Source: JBGPLJ01 sp963826145
GTDB taxonomy: Bacteria; Pseudomonadota; Gammaproteobacteria; Steroidobacterales; Steroidobacteraceae
DNA length: 64,000 nt
Direction of reading: 5' to 3'
NCBI GenBank assembly: GCA_963826145.1
Contig: CAWGVW010000002.1
Location: 1,426,001 to 1,490,000, forward strand
The notes below the pieces were generated by a model that saw nothing but the letters and a program-made list of their open reading frames with translations, was not told where the DNA came from and searched no databases. The translations under genes and the position numbers were made by a program. Positions 33,829 to 41,684 of the stretch are shown piece by piece; within the stretch, counting starts at the first letter, position 1; the number at the start of each line of letters is the position of its first letter.

Positions 33829-34935
33829 ATGAAACTGCGTTACAAGATTGCCGGCGGCGTTTTATTGTTCCTGGGCATTGCTGTGGCGGCACTCGCGATC
33901 ACCATCAGCCACGATTCTCCCTGTGGAGCGGCACCTGTGGTCCCTGGCGATGCAAAAATGATGAAGGCTGCCGTCAATCGGTGTTACGGCTCGCCCGATG
34001 TCGTCAAAGTGGAGGACATCGAAAAGCCCACGCCCGCGGACCACGAAATCCTCGTCAAGGTGCATGCGGCGTCGGTCAATCCGCTCGACTGGCATCTGCT
34101 GCGCGGTCAGCCGTACATCATGCGGGCAGAGGCGGGCATCGGTGCGCCGGGGAACGCGCGTCTCGGCGTCGACTATGCGGGCACCGTCGAAGCGGTGGGC
34201 AAGGACGTCACGCGATTCAAGGTTGGCGATGAGATCTTCGGCTCGAAGCGTGGAGCGTTTGCCGAGTACGTCAGCGTTCCCGACGAACGCGCGATTGCGC
34301 TGAAGCCTGCCAACGTGACGTTCGAGGAAGCGGCAGCCGTGCCCGTCGCGGCGGTCACCGCGCTACAGGCGCTTCGCGACCAGGGCAAGGTGCAGGCGGG
34401 ACAGAAAGTGTTGATCAACGGCGCCTCAGGAGGCGTCGGCACTTACGCGGTGCAGATCGCGAAATCACTCGGCGCTGAAGTGACCGCCGTCTGCAGCACG
34501 AAGAACGTGCCGATGGTCCAGTCGCTCGGCGCCGATCGCGTCATCGACTACAAGAGCGAGGACTACACGCAGGGCGCCGGGCGTTACGACGTCATCATCG
34601 ACACGGTCGGCAACCGATCGCTCCTCGAGAACAAGCGCGTGATGACGGACAAGGGGATTTTCGTCATTGTCGGCGGGCCGAGCGACGGCAAGTTCATCGG
34701 CGCCATGTGGAGCCCGATCAAGGCCTGGATGCTGTCACCGTTCGTGAGCCAGCAGTTCGGCTTCTTCCTCGCGGACGTCAATCAGAAGGACCTGGACCTG
34801 CTGCACGACATGATGCAGGCCGGCAAGCTCACGTCGGTCATCGATCGGAGTTACAAGTTGAGCGAGACCGCTGAGGCGATCCGGTATCTCGAAGCGGGGC
34901 ACGCTCGAGGGAAGGTAGTCATCAGTCTAGAATAG
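33829..34935 (+). CDS. Membrane-anchored MDR-type NAD(P)H dehydrogenase
   Basis: A 368-residue medium-chain dehydrogenase/reductase of the quinone-oxidoreductase-like group without structural zinc. Residues 8-28 are a single hydrophobic helix (GGVLLFLGIAVAALAI), then the GroES-like domain (KVHAASVNPLDWHLLRGQ, GVDYAGTVEAVG, GDEIFG) and a Rossmann domain with INGASGGVGTYAVQIAKSLGAEV. The N-terminal helix is unusual, since relatives begin near MKAAV, which is found here at about residue 45. ATG 33829 has AAGGG upstream; a cytosolic start at one of the internal ATGs is less likely because the hydrophobic segment is long and clean. Confidence 0.87.
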   Translation: MKLRYKIAGGVLLFLGIAVAALAITISHDSPCGAAPVVPGDAKMMKAAVNRCYGSPDVVKVEDIEKPTPADHEILVKVHAASVNPLDWHLLRGQPYIMRAEAGIGAPGNARLGVDYAGTVEAVGKDVTRFKVGDEIFGSKRGAFAEYVSVPDERAIALKPANVTFEEAAAVPVAAVTALQALRDQGKVQAGQKVLINGASGGVGTYAVQIAKSLGAEVTAVCSTKNVPMVQSLGADRVIDYKSEDYTQGAGRYDVIIDTVGNRSLLENKRVMTDKGIFVIVGGPSDGKFIGAMWSPIKAWMLSPFVSQQFGFFLADVNQKDLDLLHDMMQAGKLTSVIDRSYKLSETAEAIRYLEAGHARGKVVISLE

Positions 34936-34939
34936 AGGG

Positions 34940-36091
34940 ATGACACGACACTCGACGCCCGACCTGCTGCCAAGCCAACGGCACCTGTTCGACATCCCGG
35001 TTGGCATCACCTATCTCAATTGCGCGAACATGGGCCCTCAGCTTCGCGCGGGCACCGTCGCCGGTCTCGAAGCCGTGCGCGCCAACTCATCGCCGTGGAA
35101 GCGGACATCGGCGAATTGGTTCACCGAAGCGAATGAATTGCGTGCCCTCGCGGCGCGCGTGATGAACACGAGCGCAGAGTCAGTGGCGCTGGTGCCGGCG
35201 GCGAGCTATGGCATAGCGATTGCGGCCGCCAACGTTTCCGTCAAGTCCGGCCAGTCGATCGTGCTCCTCGATCAGCAGTTTCCATCGAATGTGTACGCGT
35301 GGCGTGCGCTCGCGAAGCGTTCCGGCGCGCAGATTCGCACCGTGAAGCGCGGACCCGATGGTGCATGGACAGATGCGGTGCTTGCGGCCGTCGACCGCGA
35401 CACTGCTGTCGTCGCCCTGCCGAACTGTCACTGGACGGACGGGAGCCTTGTGGATCTGCGCCGTGTGGCTGAACGGGCGCGCTCAGTCGGCGCCGCGTTC
35501 GTCATCGATGCAAGCCAGTCGCTCGGCGTCTACCCGCTGAGCCTCGAAGAGCTGCAACCGGACTTCCTCGTTTCCGTCGGCTACAAGTGGCTGCTCGGGC
35601 CGTATGGCCTTGGCTATCTCTACGCGGCGCCGCGCTGGCAGGCGGAAGGTGTGCCGCTCGAGCAGTCCTGGGTGACGCGCGCCGGTAGCGAGAACTTTGC
35701 GAAGCTGGTCGATTACACCGACGACTATCAGCCGGGTGCACGCCGCTTCGACATGGGCGAGCATTCCCAGTTCAACCTCGTGCCGATGGCGGCCGCGGGA
35801 CTCGAGCAGATCCTCGCGTGGGGCATCGAGCGGATCCAGCGCTCCATCGCGCCCCTGACGCGAATGATTCAGGAGCGGGCGAAGGAGCTGGGCGGCACGG
35901 TGCTGCCCGAGAGCCACCGAGTTGGTCACCTCATCGGCATTCGATTGCCGCCTGGCGTCGCGGGATCCGTCGGCCAGAAGCTCGCGGCCGCTGGGATCTA
36001 CGTCAGCGTTCGTGGTGATGCCATTCGCGTCGCGCCGCACCTTTACAACGACGAGTCCGATATCGAGACGTTGCTCTCGGCGCTGCGATAG
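34940..36091 (+). CDS. Class V aminotransferase (PLP-dependent)
   Basis: A 383-residue fold-type I PLP enzyme of the class V/cysteine-desulfurase-like family: CHWTDGSLVDLRRVAERA, the Asp in VIDASQSLGVYPL that contacts the pyridine nitrogen, and the Schiff-base Lys in VSVGYKWLLGPYGLGYLY. It begins with ITYLNCANMGPQ, typical of the isopenicillin-N-epimerase-like subgroup. Substrate unknown. It starts four bases after the MDR gene on the same strand, suggesting an operon, and ends nine bases from the convergent rtcB. Confidence 0.88.
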   Translation: MTRHSTPDLLPSQRHLFDIPVGITYLNCANMGPQLRAGTVAGLEAVRANSSPWKRTSANWFTEANELRALAARVMNTSAESVALVPAASYGIAIAAANVSVKSGQSIVLLDQQFPSNVYAWRALAKRSGAQIRTVKRGPDGAWTDAVLAAVDRDTAVVALPNCHWTDGSLVDLRRVAERARSVGAAFVIDASQSLGVYPLSLEELQPDFLVSVGYKWLLGPYGLGYLYAAPRWQAEGVPLEQSWVTRAGSENFAKLVDYTDDYQPGARRFDMGEHSQFNLVPMAAAGLEQILAWGIERIQRSIAPLTRMIQERAKELGGTVLPESHRVGHLIGIRLPPGVAGSVGQKLAAAGIYVSVRGDAIRVAPHLYNDESDIETLLSALR

Positions 36092-36100
36092 ATCTATCAG

Positions 36101-37324
36101 CTATCCCTTCACGCATACGACCTGCTTGAGCGTATACGCGATCTCAACAAGATCGCGTTGCGCTTGCATCACCGCATCGATGTCCTTGTAGGCGGCCGGC
36201 GTCTCGTCGATCACCTCTTTGTCTTTGCGGCACTCAACGCCTTCGGTAGCCGCGCGGTGATCCGCGAGCGTGAAGCGCTTACGCGCCGCCGTGCGCGACA
36301 TCGTGCGGCCGGCGCCGTGGCTGCAGCTCTCGAAGCTCTGCGCGTTGCCGAGCCCGCGAACGATATACGAGCGGGCTCCCATGGAGCCCGGGATGATGCC
36401 GAGCTCTCCGAGACCCGCGCGCACCGCCCCCTTGCGCGTGACGAGCACGTCCTCGCCGAAGTGACGCTCACGAGTCGTGTAATTGTGGTGACAGTTCACG
36501 GCGATCTCGCCGAGCTGGAACTTCTGCACCTCTTCGCGCAGCACGCGCAACACCGCATCCATCATCGCGCGGCGGTTTTCTGCTGCGTAGTCCTGCGCCC
36601 ACTGCATCGCCTCGACGTAGTCGTCGAAGTGCGTCGTTCCCTCGACGAGGTACGCGAGATCCGCATCCGGCAGGTTGATGAAGTGCTTCTTCATGTCCTT
36701 GCGCGCGACCTCGATGAAGTGCTGCCCGATGCGGTTGCCGATTCCGCGCGAGCCGGAGTGCAGCATCACCCACACGACGTTCTCCGTGTCGAGGCAGATT
36801 TCGATGAAGTGATTTCCGCCGCCCAGCGTTCCGAGCTGATCCTGCGGGTTTTTCGCGCTGACCTTCGGATGTTTCGCGACAATTGCGTCGAGACGCGCGG
36901 ACAGGTTGCGCCAGCGCGTGATCACCGAGTTAGGAGCGATCAACCACGAACCGCGCTTCGAACGGCCGCGCGTGCTGATGAAGCCGTGCGGTACCGCGTG
37001 CTCGATACTCGTGCGCAGCGGAGCCAGGTTTTCCGGCAGATCGCGGGCGTTGAGCGTCGTCTGCACCGCCATCATGCCGCAGCCGATGTCGACGCCGACC
37101 GCCGCCGGAATGATCGCGCCCTTCGTCGCGATCACCGAGCCCACGGTCGAACCGCGGCCGAAATGTACGTCGGGCATTGCCGCGAGATGGCTGAAGACGA
37201 ATGGCATCTTCGCCGTGTTGGCAAGTTGAGCGCGCGCCTCGTCTTCCACGGGCACGCCCCGCGTCCACATCTTCACGTGGGCGCCCTCCTTGACCTGCAT
37301 GACGTCAAATTCTGGGCTACTCAA
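36101..37324 (-). CDS. rtcB: RtcB-type RNA-splicing ligase
   Basis: A 407-residue RtcB, aligned along its whole length with E. coli RtcB: VKMWTRGVPVE, MPDVHFGRGSTVGSV, GVDIGCGM with a metal Cys, GGGNHFIEIC, HSGSRGIGN, NCHHNY and SHGAGRTMSR with the guanylylated His. RtcB joins RNA 2',3'-cyclic phosphate ends to 5'-OH using GTP and manganese. I take the TTG at 37324, whose TTGA overlaps the aquaporin stop and keeps the FDVM strand that E. coli also has; ATG 37300 is the alternative. No rtcA or rtcR is adjacent; instead it is the last gene of the ars operon. Confidence 0.93.
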   Translation of the reverse strand: MSSPEFDVMQVKEGAHVKMWTRGVPVEDEARAQLANTAKMPFVFSHLAAMPDVHFGRGSTVGSVIATKGAIIPAAVGVDIGCGMMAVQTTLNARDLPENLAPLRTSIEHAVPHGFISTRGRSKRGSWLIAPNSVITRWRNLSARLDAIVAKHPKVSAKNPQDQLGTLGGGNHFIEICLDTENVVWVMLHSGSRGIGNRIGQHFIEVARKDMKKHFINLPDADLAYLVEGTTHFDDYVEAMQWAQDYAAENRRAMMDAVLRVLREEVQKFQLGEIAVNCHHNYTTRERHFGEDVLVTRKGAVRAGLGELGIIPGSMGARSYIVRGLGNAQSFESCSHGAGRTMSRTAARKRFTLADHRAATEGVECRKDKEVIDETPAAYKDIDAVMQAQRDLVEIAYTLKQVVCVKG

Positions 37325-37983
37325 GCTTCGCCTGCCCTTGAGGGAGTCAGCCGCAGGAGCCGCGCGGCGAGCATTCCGAGAAGAGCACCTGCCGCTTGCG
37401 CAATGATAAAGCCTGCGACGTCACGCGGAGCAATTCCAGCGAAGGTGTCGCTCATCGCACGGGCGATCGTGATCGCAGGATTCGCGAAGGAAGTGGACGC
37501 GGTGAACCAGTACGCGGCGCCAATCCAGGCGGGCACCCGCCACGCGGCTTCCCTGATCGTGGACGATCCCAGCACAATCATGACGAGACCCGCAGTTGCG
37601 ATGCCCTCGGAAAGCCACTGTGCGAAGCCCGAACGTGGATGCGTTGAGAGCTGAATGAGCGGCATTTCGAACATTGCATTGGCGAGCAGGGCACCCATGC
37701 AGCAACCGAGGATCTGCGCAATGGCATATGCCGCCGTGTCGCTCGTGGACAGCGAGCCGCGCATGCGCATGACAAGACTCACGGCCGGATTGAAATGTGC
37801 ACCGCTCGTCGGACCAAGCAATGCAATCAGCGAGCCAAGAGCGGCGATGGAGGCGAAAGTATTCGCGAGCAGGGCGACCGCGAGATTACCGTTCGCCAGG
37901 CGCTCGGCCATGATGCCCGAGCCGATGACAGCAGCGGCCAACACCATCGATCCAAGAGCCTCGGCGAACCACGCGCGGCGCAT
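37321..37983 (-). CDS. aqpS: Aquaporin (probable arsenite channel, AqpS-like)
   Basis: A 220-residue MIP-family channel with six membrane helices and both pore motifs: NPA at 65-67 (AHFNPAVSL) and at 168-170 (FANPAITIARAMSDTFAGI). Its place behind arsC in an ars operon without arsB or acr3 matches AqpS of Sinorhizobium, where arsenite made by ArsC leaves the cell down its gradient. The start follows the arsC stop by four bases, and its stop overlaps the rtcB start. The arsenite role rests on context; the fold is certain. Confidence 0.88.
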   Translation of the reverse strand: MRRAWFAEALGSMVLAAAVIGSGIMAERLANGNLAVALLANTFASIAALGSLIALLGPTSGAHFNPAVSLVMRMRGSLSTSDTAAYAIAQILGCCMGALLANAMFEMPLIQLSTHPRSGFAQWLSEGIATAGLVMIVLGSSTIREAAWRVPAWIGAAYWFTASTSFANPAITIARAMSDTFAGIAPRDVAGFIIAQAAGALLGMLAARLLRLTPSRAGEA

Positions 37984-37987
37984 CGCC

Positions 37988-38497
37988 TTAAGCTGGCTCG
38001 GTCCGGGTATTCTCGATTGCGCTCAGCCGCTCTTTCAGCTTGATTGGGTCGAGCGAACGGAGCGGAAGGCTCGTGAAAATCTTGATTCGGCTCTCGAGCT
38101 CGCGAAACGCAGTTCGAAAGGCGAGCCAGCGATCCGGCTCGGACCCCTGGACAGCGGCCGGGTCTTCAATGCCCCAATGTGCCGTGACCGGTTGGCCCGG
38201 CCAAACGGGGCAGAGCTCGCCCGCCGCGTTGTCACAGACGGTAAAGACGAAGTCGAGTTTCGGTGCGCCGGGTCGCGCAAACTCATCCCAGCTCTTGCTC
38301 CGTAACCCCCGAGTCGGCAATTTCATGTGCTCCAGCAATTGCAGTGCGATGGGATGCACGGTGCCCTTCGGGTGACTCCCTGCGCTGTAGGCGATGAAAT
38401 GGCCCCGGCCCCAGGAATTGAGAAGGCTTTCGGCCAGGATGCTGCGCGCGGAATTGCCCGTGCACAGGAAGAGGACATTGAAGGGACTTTCCGACAC
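37988..38497 (-). CDS. arsC: Thioredoxin-type arsenate reductase ArsC
   Basis: A 169-residue low-molecular-weight phosphotyrosine-phosphatase-like arsenate reductase. The phosphate loop C12-TGNSAR-S19 holds the nucleophilic Cys; the acid Asp is in HWGIEDPAA. The middle Cys lies in FVFTVCDNAAGELC. This family reduces arsenate to arsenite and is recycled by thioredoxin. The GTG start lies ten bases after the micro-ORF stop. The tail after LDPIKLKERL is longer than usual by about twenty residues. Context in the ars operon confirms the role. Confidence 0.93.
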   Translation of the reverse strand: MSESPFNVLFLCTGNSARSILAESLLNSWGRGHFIAYSAGSHPKGTVHPIALQLLEHMKLPTRGLRSKSWDEFARPGAPKLDFVFTVCDNAAGELCPVWPGQPVTAHWGIEDPAAVQGSEPDRWLAFRTAFRELESRIKIFTSLPLRSLDPIKLKERLSAIENTRTEPA

Positions 38498-38507
38498 GAC
38501 GACGCGC

Positions 38508-38579
38508 TCAGGCAGCCTTGTTCGGCGTGCAGCAGGGCGCCGAAGGCGCGGCGGCGGGGTCCGCGGGAAGCCGTTTCAT
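38508..38579 (-). CDS. 23-codon Cys-Cys micro-ORF in the ars operon
   Basis: An ATG overlapping the arsN2 stop (ATGA, 38576-38579) opens a 23-codon frame that begins MKRLPAD, is Ala/Pro-rich and has adjacent cysteines at residues 16-17 (APCCTPNKAA), ending at TGA 38508-38510, ten bases before the arsC GTG. The stop-start overlap suggests translational coupling, and vicinal cysteines are a classic arsenite-binding pair. I know no named family for it. It may be a real small As(III)-binding peptide, a leader that couples arsC translation, or chance. Confidence 0.5.
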   Translation of the reverse strand: MKRLPADPAAAPSAPCCTPNKAA

Positions 38580-39016
38580 ATGTGTTTCACCATGAGTGCG
38601 GAGCTCGCCGGACAGATGTCGGCGAACTCGCGTGTTGAACGAATAGTAGCTGGGGTTTGATCGCGGGCAATGCGCTGGTAGCCGCGTCGCTCGAAGAATG
38701 GCTCGGCTGTGGTCGTCAGCAGGTAAATGCGGCCGACACCCTGTGAGCGTGCGAAGGCCTCGGCATGGTCGACGAGAGCCGAACCCGCGCCTGTGCCTCG
38801 GGCGCTCGGCGAAACAACGAGTGAGCGGAGCAGGGCGTCCTCGCCAAATATCTCGAGGCCGACGAGACCCGAGGGCGAATCCTGCGGGCCACAGTAGAAG
38901 AAATGCCGGAGATGCCTGTCGGTGAGATCTTCGGTAGGCAACTGTGCCGACAGCAGCAGGGCCGTGGCGGCGGCGCGCGTCGGTCCCGGCAGAATGTCGA
39001 GGGAAGTCGATCGCAT
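38576..39016 (-). CDS. arsN2: ArsN2-type GNAT acetyltransferase
   Basis: A 146-residue GNAT protein with acetyl-CoA loop SARGTGAGSALVDHAEA and the pattern HFFYCGPQDSPSGLVGLE, LLRSLVVSP, IYLLTTTAEPFFERRGY that marks the arsenic-linked ArsN2 group. ArsN-type enzymes acetylate organoarsenicals such as phosphinothricin-like arsenic antibiotics; for ArsN2 the substrate is less clear. It starts ten bases after the arsR stop and its TGA overlaps a 23-codon ORF. The conserved ending SALMVKHI is intact. Confidence 0.85.
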   Translation of the reverse strand: MRSTSLDILPGPTRAAATALLLSAQLPTEDLTDRHLRHFFYCGPQDSPSGLVGLEIFGEDALLRSLVVSPSARGTGAGSALVDHAEAFARSQGVGRIYLLTTTAEPFFERRGYQRIARDQTPATIRSTREFADICPASSALMVKHI

Positions 39017-39026
39017 GGCGCTGCCT

Positions 39027-39383
39027 TCAGGCTGCCTTGATTCGCTTTGCGGCCCTGGCAGATCGCGCGGGTTTGCAGCCGGGGTCGCAAGCCCCGGAAC
39101 CTGTCACGCAACACTTGTCGGTGAGGTAGCCGACGAGATCGTTCATGAGAGCGAAATCCGCGCTGTAGATCAGTTGCCGGCTGGCGCGAACGGGACTGAC
39201 GAGCCCCGCGTGCTGAAGCGTCTGCAGGTGAAAGGTAAGGGACGAGGGCACCAGGCCAACCTTTTCGCCGATTGCGCCGGCCGGGAGGCCTTCCGGGCCG
39301 CGCTCGATCAGGAGGCGATAGATCGCGAGCCGGTATTCGTGAGCGAGGGCGCGGAGTGCCTCGATAACCTGGGGTGTCTTCAC
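39027..39383 (-). CDS. arsR: ArsR arsenite-responsive repressor
   Basis: A 118-residue winged-helix repressor: ALAHEYRLAIYRLLIERGP, recognition helix LVPSSLTFHLQTLQHAGLV, and a C-terminal cysteine cluster C91, C92, C99, C103 (TDKCCVTGSGACDPGC). The CC...C layout resembles the arsenite site of the Acidithiobacillus ferrooxidans ArsR, which is at the C-terminus rather than in the DNA-binding helix as in E. coli ArsR. It is the first gene of the operon arsR-arsN2-micro-ORF-arsC-aquaporin-rtcB, with a promoter/operator directly upstream. Confidence 0.93.
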   Translation of the reverse strand: MKTPQVIEALRALAHEYRLAIYRLLIERGPEGLPAGAIGEKVGLVPSSLTFHLQTLQHAGLVSPVRASRQLIYSADFALMNDLVGYLTDKCCVTGSGACDPGCKPARSARAAKRIKAA

Positions 39384-39389
39384 GGGGCG

Positions 39390-39421
39390 GTACGATAGTA
39401 CGACTATTATCGTACTGTCAA
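39390..39421 (-). promoter_or_regulatory. ars promoter and ArsR operator
   Basis: On the minus strand a consensus -35 TTGACA (39416-39421) is followed directly by an inverted repeat with 8-base arms GTACGATA / TATCGTAC (39390-39397 and 39408-39415). A -10-like TATCGT lies 18 bases after the -35, within the repeat. Repressor binding would block the polymerase. An alternative pair, TTGGCA with GATAAT, lies slightly upstream. The repeat is only seven bases before the arsR start codon on that strand. Confidence 0.65.
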
Positions 39422-39455
39422 TGCATCGATGCCAATGCGACGTCTAGATCCTCAC

Positions 39456-39974
39456 TTAGCGTCGCGGCAGCGCGAAGTCCTGCACCCAGTAGATCGCTCC
39501 GCGCTTCCTGCCGGAGGCGACGGCGATACCCATCTCGCGGTAGCGCGGTTCCATGATGTTGGCGCAGTGGCCGGGGCTCGAGAGCCAGCCGCTCACCACT
39601 TCTTCCGCCGACTCCGGTCCATAGGCAATGTTCTCGCCCGTCAGGTTCGAGCGATAATTGAGGCGTGCGAGGCGCTCCTTCGGAGTACTGCCGTCCCTGC
39701 CCGTGTGCTCAAAGTAGTTGTGGCGTGCCATATCGCGCGCATGATCCCGCGCCGCACGATTCAGCACGGACGAAGGAGTGAGCGGAGTCGTTGCCGAGAA
39801 CCGCTCATCGCCACAGCGGCGTGAGCTCGAGCGCGCCAGGTTGACGAGTTCCAGCACGCGTTCGCGTACGGCCGAGCTCGACGCCTTGCCGACGACAACA
39901 TCCGCGGCGACTTGCGTCACCGCCAATGCAAGTGCGAAAAGGAGCAGTGCGCTAGGACGCGTCAGGCAGGGCAT
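39456..39974 (-). CDS. Exported CAP/SCP-domain protein
   Basis: A 172-residue CAP-superfamily protein with a signal peptide (ending VTQVAA). The domain has LELVNLARSSSRRCG, AARDHARDMARHNYFEHTG, ENIAYGPESAEEVVSGWLSSPGHCANIM and YWVQDFA, with the His, Glu and His of the CAP cavity present. Bacterial CAP proteins are small and secreted with unclear function, some lipid- or metal-binding. The start at 39974 overlaps the cytochrome gene end by 23 bases, so the two are co-transcribed. Confidence 0.88.
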   Translation of the reverse strand: MPCLTRPSALLLFALALAVTQVAADVVVGKASSSAVRERVLELVNLARSSSRRCGDERFSATTPLTPSSVLNRAARDHARDMARHNYFEHTGRDGSTPKERLARLNYRSNLTGENIAYGPESAEEVVSGWLSSPGHCANIMEPRYREMGIAVASGRKRGAIYWVQDFALPRR

Positions 39975-40806
39975 GGAGATAACTGTAGAGCGCAGCGATC
40001 TCCGCGTCCGTGAAGTACGACAAATGATCGCGTGCCCACGGGCCCATCGTTGCAAGCTTCCGGCCGCCGAGCGGCACGCCCGTTCGCATCAATTCGGTGA
40101 ATTGCTCTGGCGAGTAGGCAACGACCAGCTGCAGGCTCGGAGCGGTGAATTCCGGAAACTCGGCGCCGCGCAGACTCGTTCCATGGCACTGGGGGCAGCT
40201 GGTCCGCGCGAGGTAGCGTCCGTAAGTCGCCTCTTCACTCGTTGCGGCGGGAGGCGGAACCGTTTCGGCGACGAGCTGCGCTACGTTCTTGAATCTCCCG
40301 GTCGCGATGCCGATGCGACCCACAGGCCCGAGGCTGACGCTTGGTGCCGGCCCGTCGACCGCAGGCAATGACTTCAGAAACGCGATGATGCGGCCGAGGT
40401 CTTCGTCCGTCAGCAACACGAACTGTTCCGCCGGCATCACCGCCATGCTTCGGCCCCCCGGCCGCACGCCATGGCGGATGGCGTTGACGAGTTCCGCATT
40501 GCTGTACTTGCGGACAGCTGCCGTCAGATTGGGCGCGACGACGCGCGCGATCATCGGCAGGTCGATCATCACGACTCCGCCGGCCTCCTTCCCATGGCAA
40601 CCGTTGAAGCAGCCGCGAGTGATCGCGAGCCGCCGGCCTTCGGCGATCGCTGCGGGATCCGTCGGAATCGCGAGGGCAACCGCCGGGAATTCGTACGTGC
40701 GGCGCAGGATCCATTCCGAGCGTGCGTACACGGCAGCGATCGCGACGACGATCAACGCCGCGACGCCTGCGAACGCATAGCCGATCCAGCGCAGGACTCG
40801 TTTCAT
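39952..40806 (-). CDS. Membrane-anchored diheme cytochrome c with a CxxxCH site
   Basis: A 284-residue cytochrome c with an N-terminal hydrophobic segment (residues 8-27) as signal or anchor. The second haem site is canonical, SCPQCHG near 203-208. The first is C66-F-N-G-C70-H71, that is three residues between the cysteines instead of two; the codons TGC TTC AAC GGT TGC CAT are unambiguous. Met ligands are available in MAVMPAEQ and in LATMGPW. Two c-type domains of about 100 residues each fit electron transfer to a periplasmic dehydrogenase or oxidase. No partner enzyme is adjacent. Confidence 0.85.
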   Translation of the reverse strand: MKRVLRWIGYAFAGVAALIVVAIAAVYARSEWILRRTYEFPAVALAIPTDPAAIAEGRRLAITRGCFNGCHGKEAGGVVMIDLPMIARVVAPNLTAAVRKYSNAELVNAIRHGVRPGGRSMAVMPAEQFVLLTDEDLGRIIAFLKSLPAVDGPAPSVSLGPVGRIGIATGRFKNVAQLVAETVPPPAATSEEATYGRYLARTSCPQCHGTSLRGAEFPEFTAPSLQLVVAYSPEQFTELMRTGVPLGGRKLATMGPWARDHLSYFTDAEIAALYSYLHALPDAS

Positions 40807-40894
40807 CGTGTTGGGTTACTCGAGCGTCATGGCGACACGAAATTCTACCCGAGCGCCGCGGGAGACTGGGCGCGCCAGGATTGCGCCTGAACGG

Positions 40895-41554
40895 CTAGCT
40901 CTCGACTACTGCGAACGCCCGCACCGGAAACGTCCCGAAGCCCTTCACCTTGACCGGTACCGCGAAGAACTTCGCGCCGTGTTCCGGCACATCGCGAAGT
41001 CCACACAAGTGCTCGCAGATCGGAATGTCCGCGCCGAGCAGGGTCGAATGCACCGGCCGCTCGCCGGTATCGGTGCAGTCGATGTTGTGCGAGTCGATTC
41101 CAACCAGCGCGACGCCGGCGTCACGCAGCCATTGCGCAAGCCGTGCCGTCAGATGCGGGAAGCCTTCGAAGTATCGATCGGTGCGCCAATGGCGATCCCA
41201 GCCGCTGCGGATGAGCACCGCTTTGCCGCGGACGTCTGCGGGCGCGAACGGCAGTCGATCGATCGCGCGAGACTTGCCGGGCTCGATCGTCGCCACGACA
41301 CAGGGAAGATTCGCGAGTGACTCGAGCGGCAGTTGCGCGAGATCCTTGCCATCGGCGTAGCGATGGAATGGACTGTCGACGTAGGTGCCGGTGTTCGCAA
41401 CCATGTCGATTCGTCCGATCTGAAATTCCGTACCGGCCGAGTAGAGCTTGCGGGACGCTTCGCGCGAGAGATAGTCACAGATAATCGGCGCGGGCAGGCC
41501 CTTGTAGGTCACCATGCCGCCTTCGACTGTGTGGCTGACGTCGATGAGTTTCAT
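40895..41554 (-). CDS. Cyclase-family hydrolase with altered metal motif
   Basis: A 219-residue protein of the kynurenine-formamidase/isatin-hydrolase (cyclase) family. Family landmarks: LIDVSHTVEGGMVTYKG at the start, the central motif and GIDSHNIDC, then ICEHLCGL. The central motif, HxGTHxDxPxH in the family, reads N-T-G-T-Y-V-D-S-P-F-H: two of the metal-binding His are replaced by Asn and Tyr. This is known from a subgroup of cyclase-like proteins, and the metal mode or activity may differ from KynB. Start chosen at ATG 41554; a start at 41581 is also open. Compare the canonical copy at 47906. Confidence 0.82.
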   Translation of the reverse strand: MKLIDVSHTVEGGMVTYKGLPAPIICDYLSREASRKLYSAGTEFQIGRIDMVANTGTYVDSPFHRYADGKDLAQLPLESLANLPCVVATIEPGKSRAIDRLPFAPADVRGKAVLIRSGWDRHWRTDRYFEGFPHLTARLAQWLRDAGVALVGIDSHNIDCTDTGERPVHSTLLGADIPICEHLCGLRDVPEHGAKFFAVPVKVKGFGTFPVRAFAVVES

Positions 41555-41684
41555 GCACGGCCCCGCGCAATCGCCGATCAAGGTTCCAGGGAGGACGCCA
41601 GTATAGTAGCTCCCTCAACGCCACTCATTCGACTCCCTCAGGCGGATGTCGGATGATGGCGCGGCTGTCTTCCGCACCGAGGCC

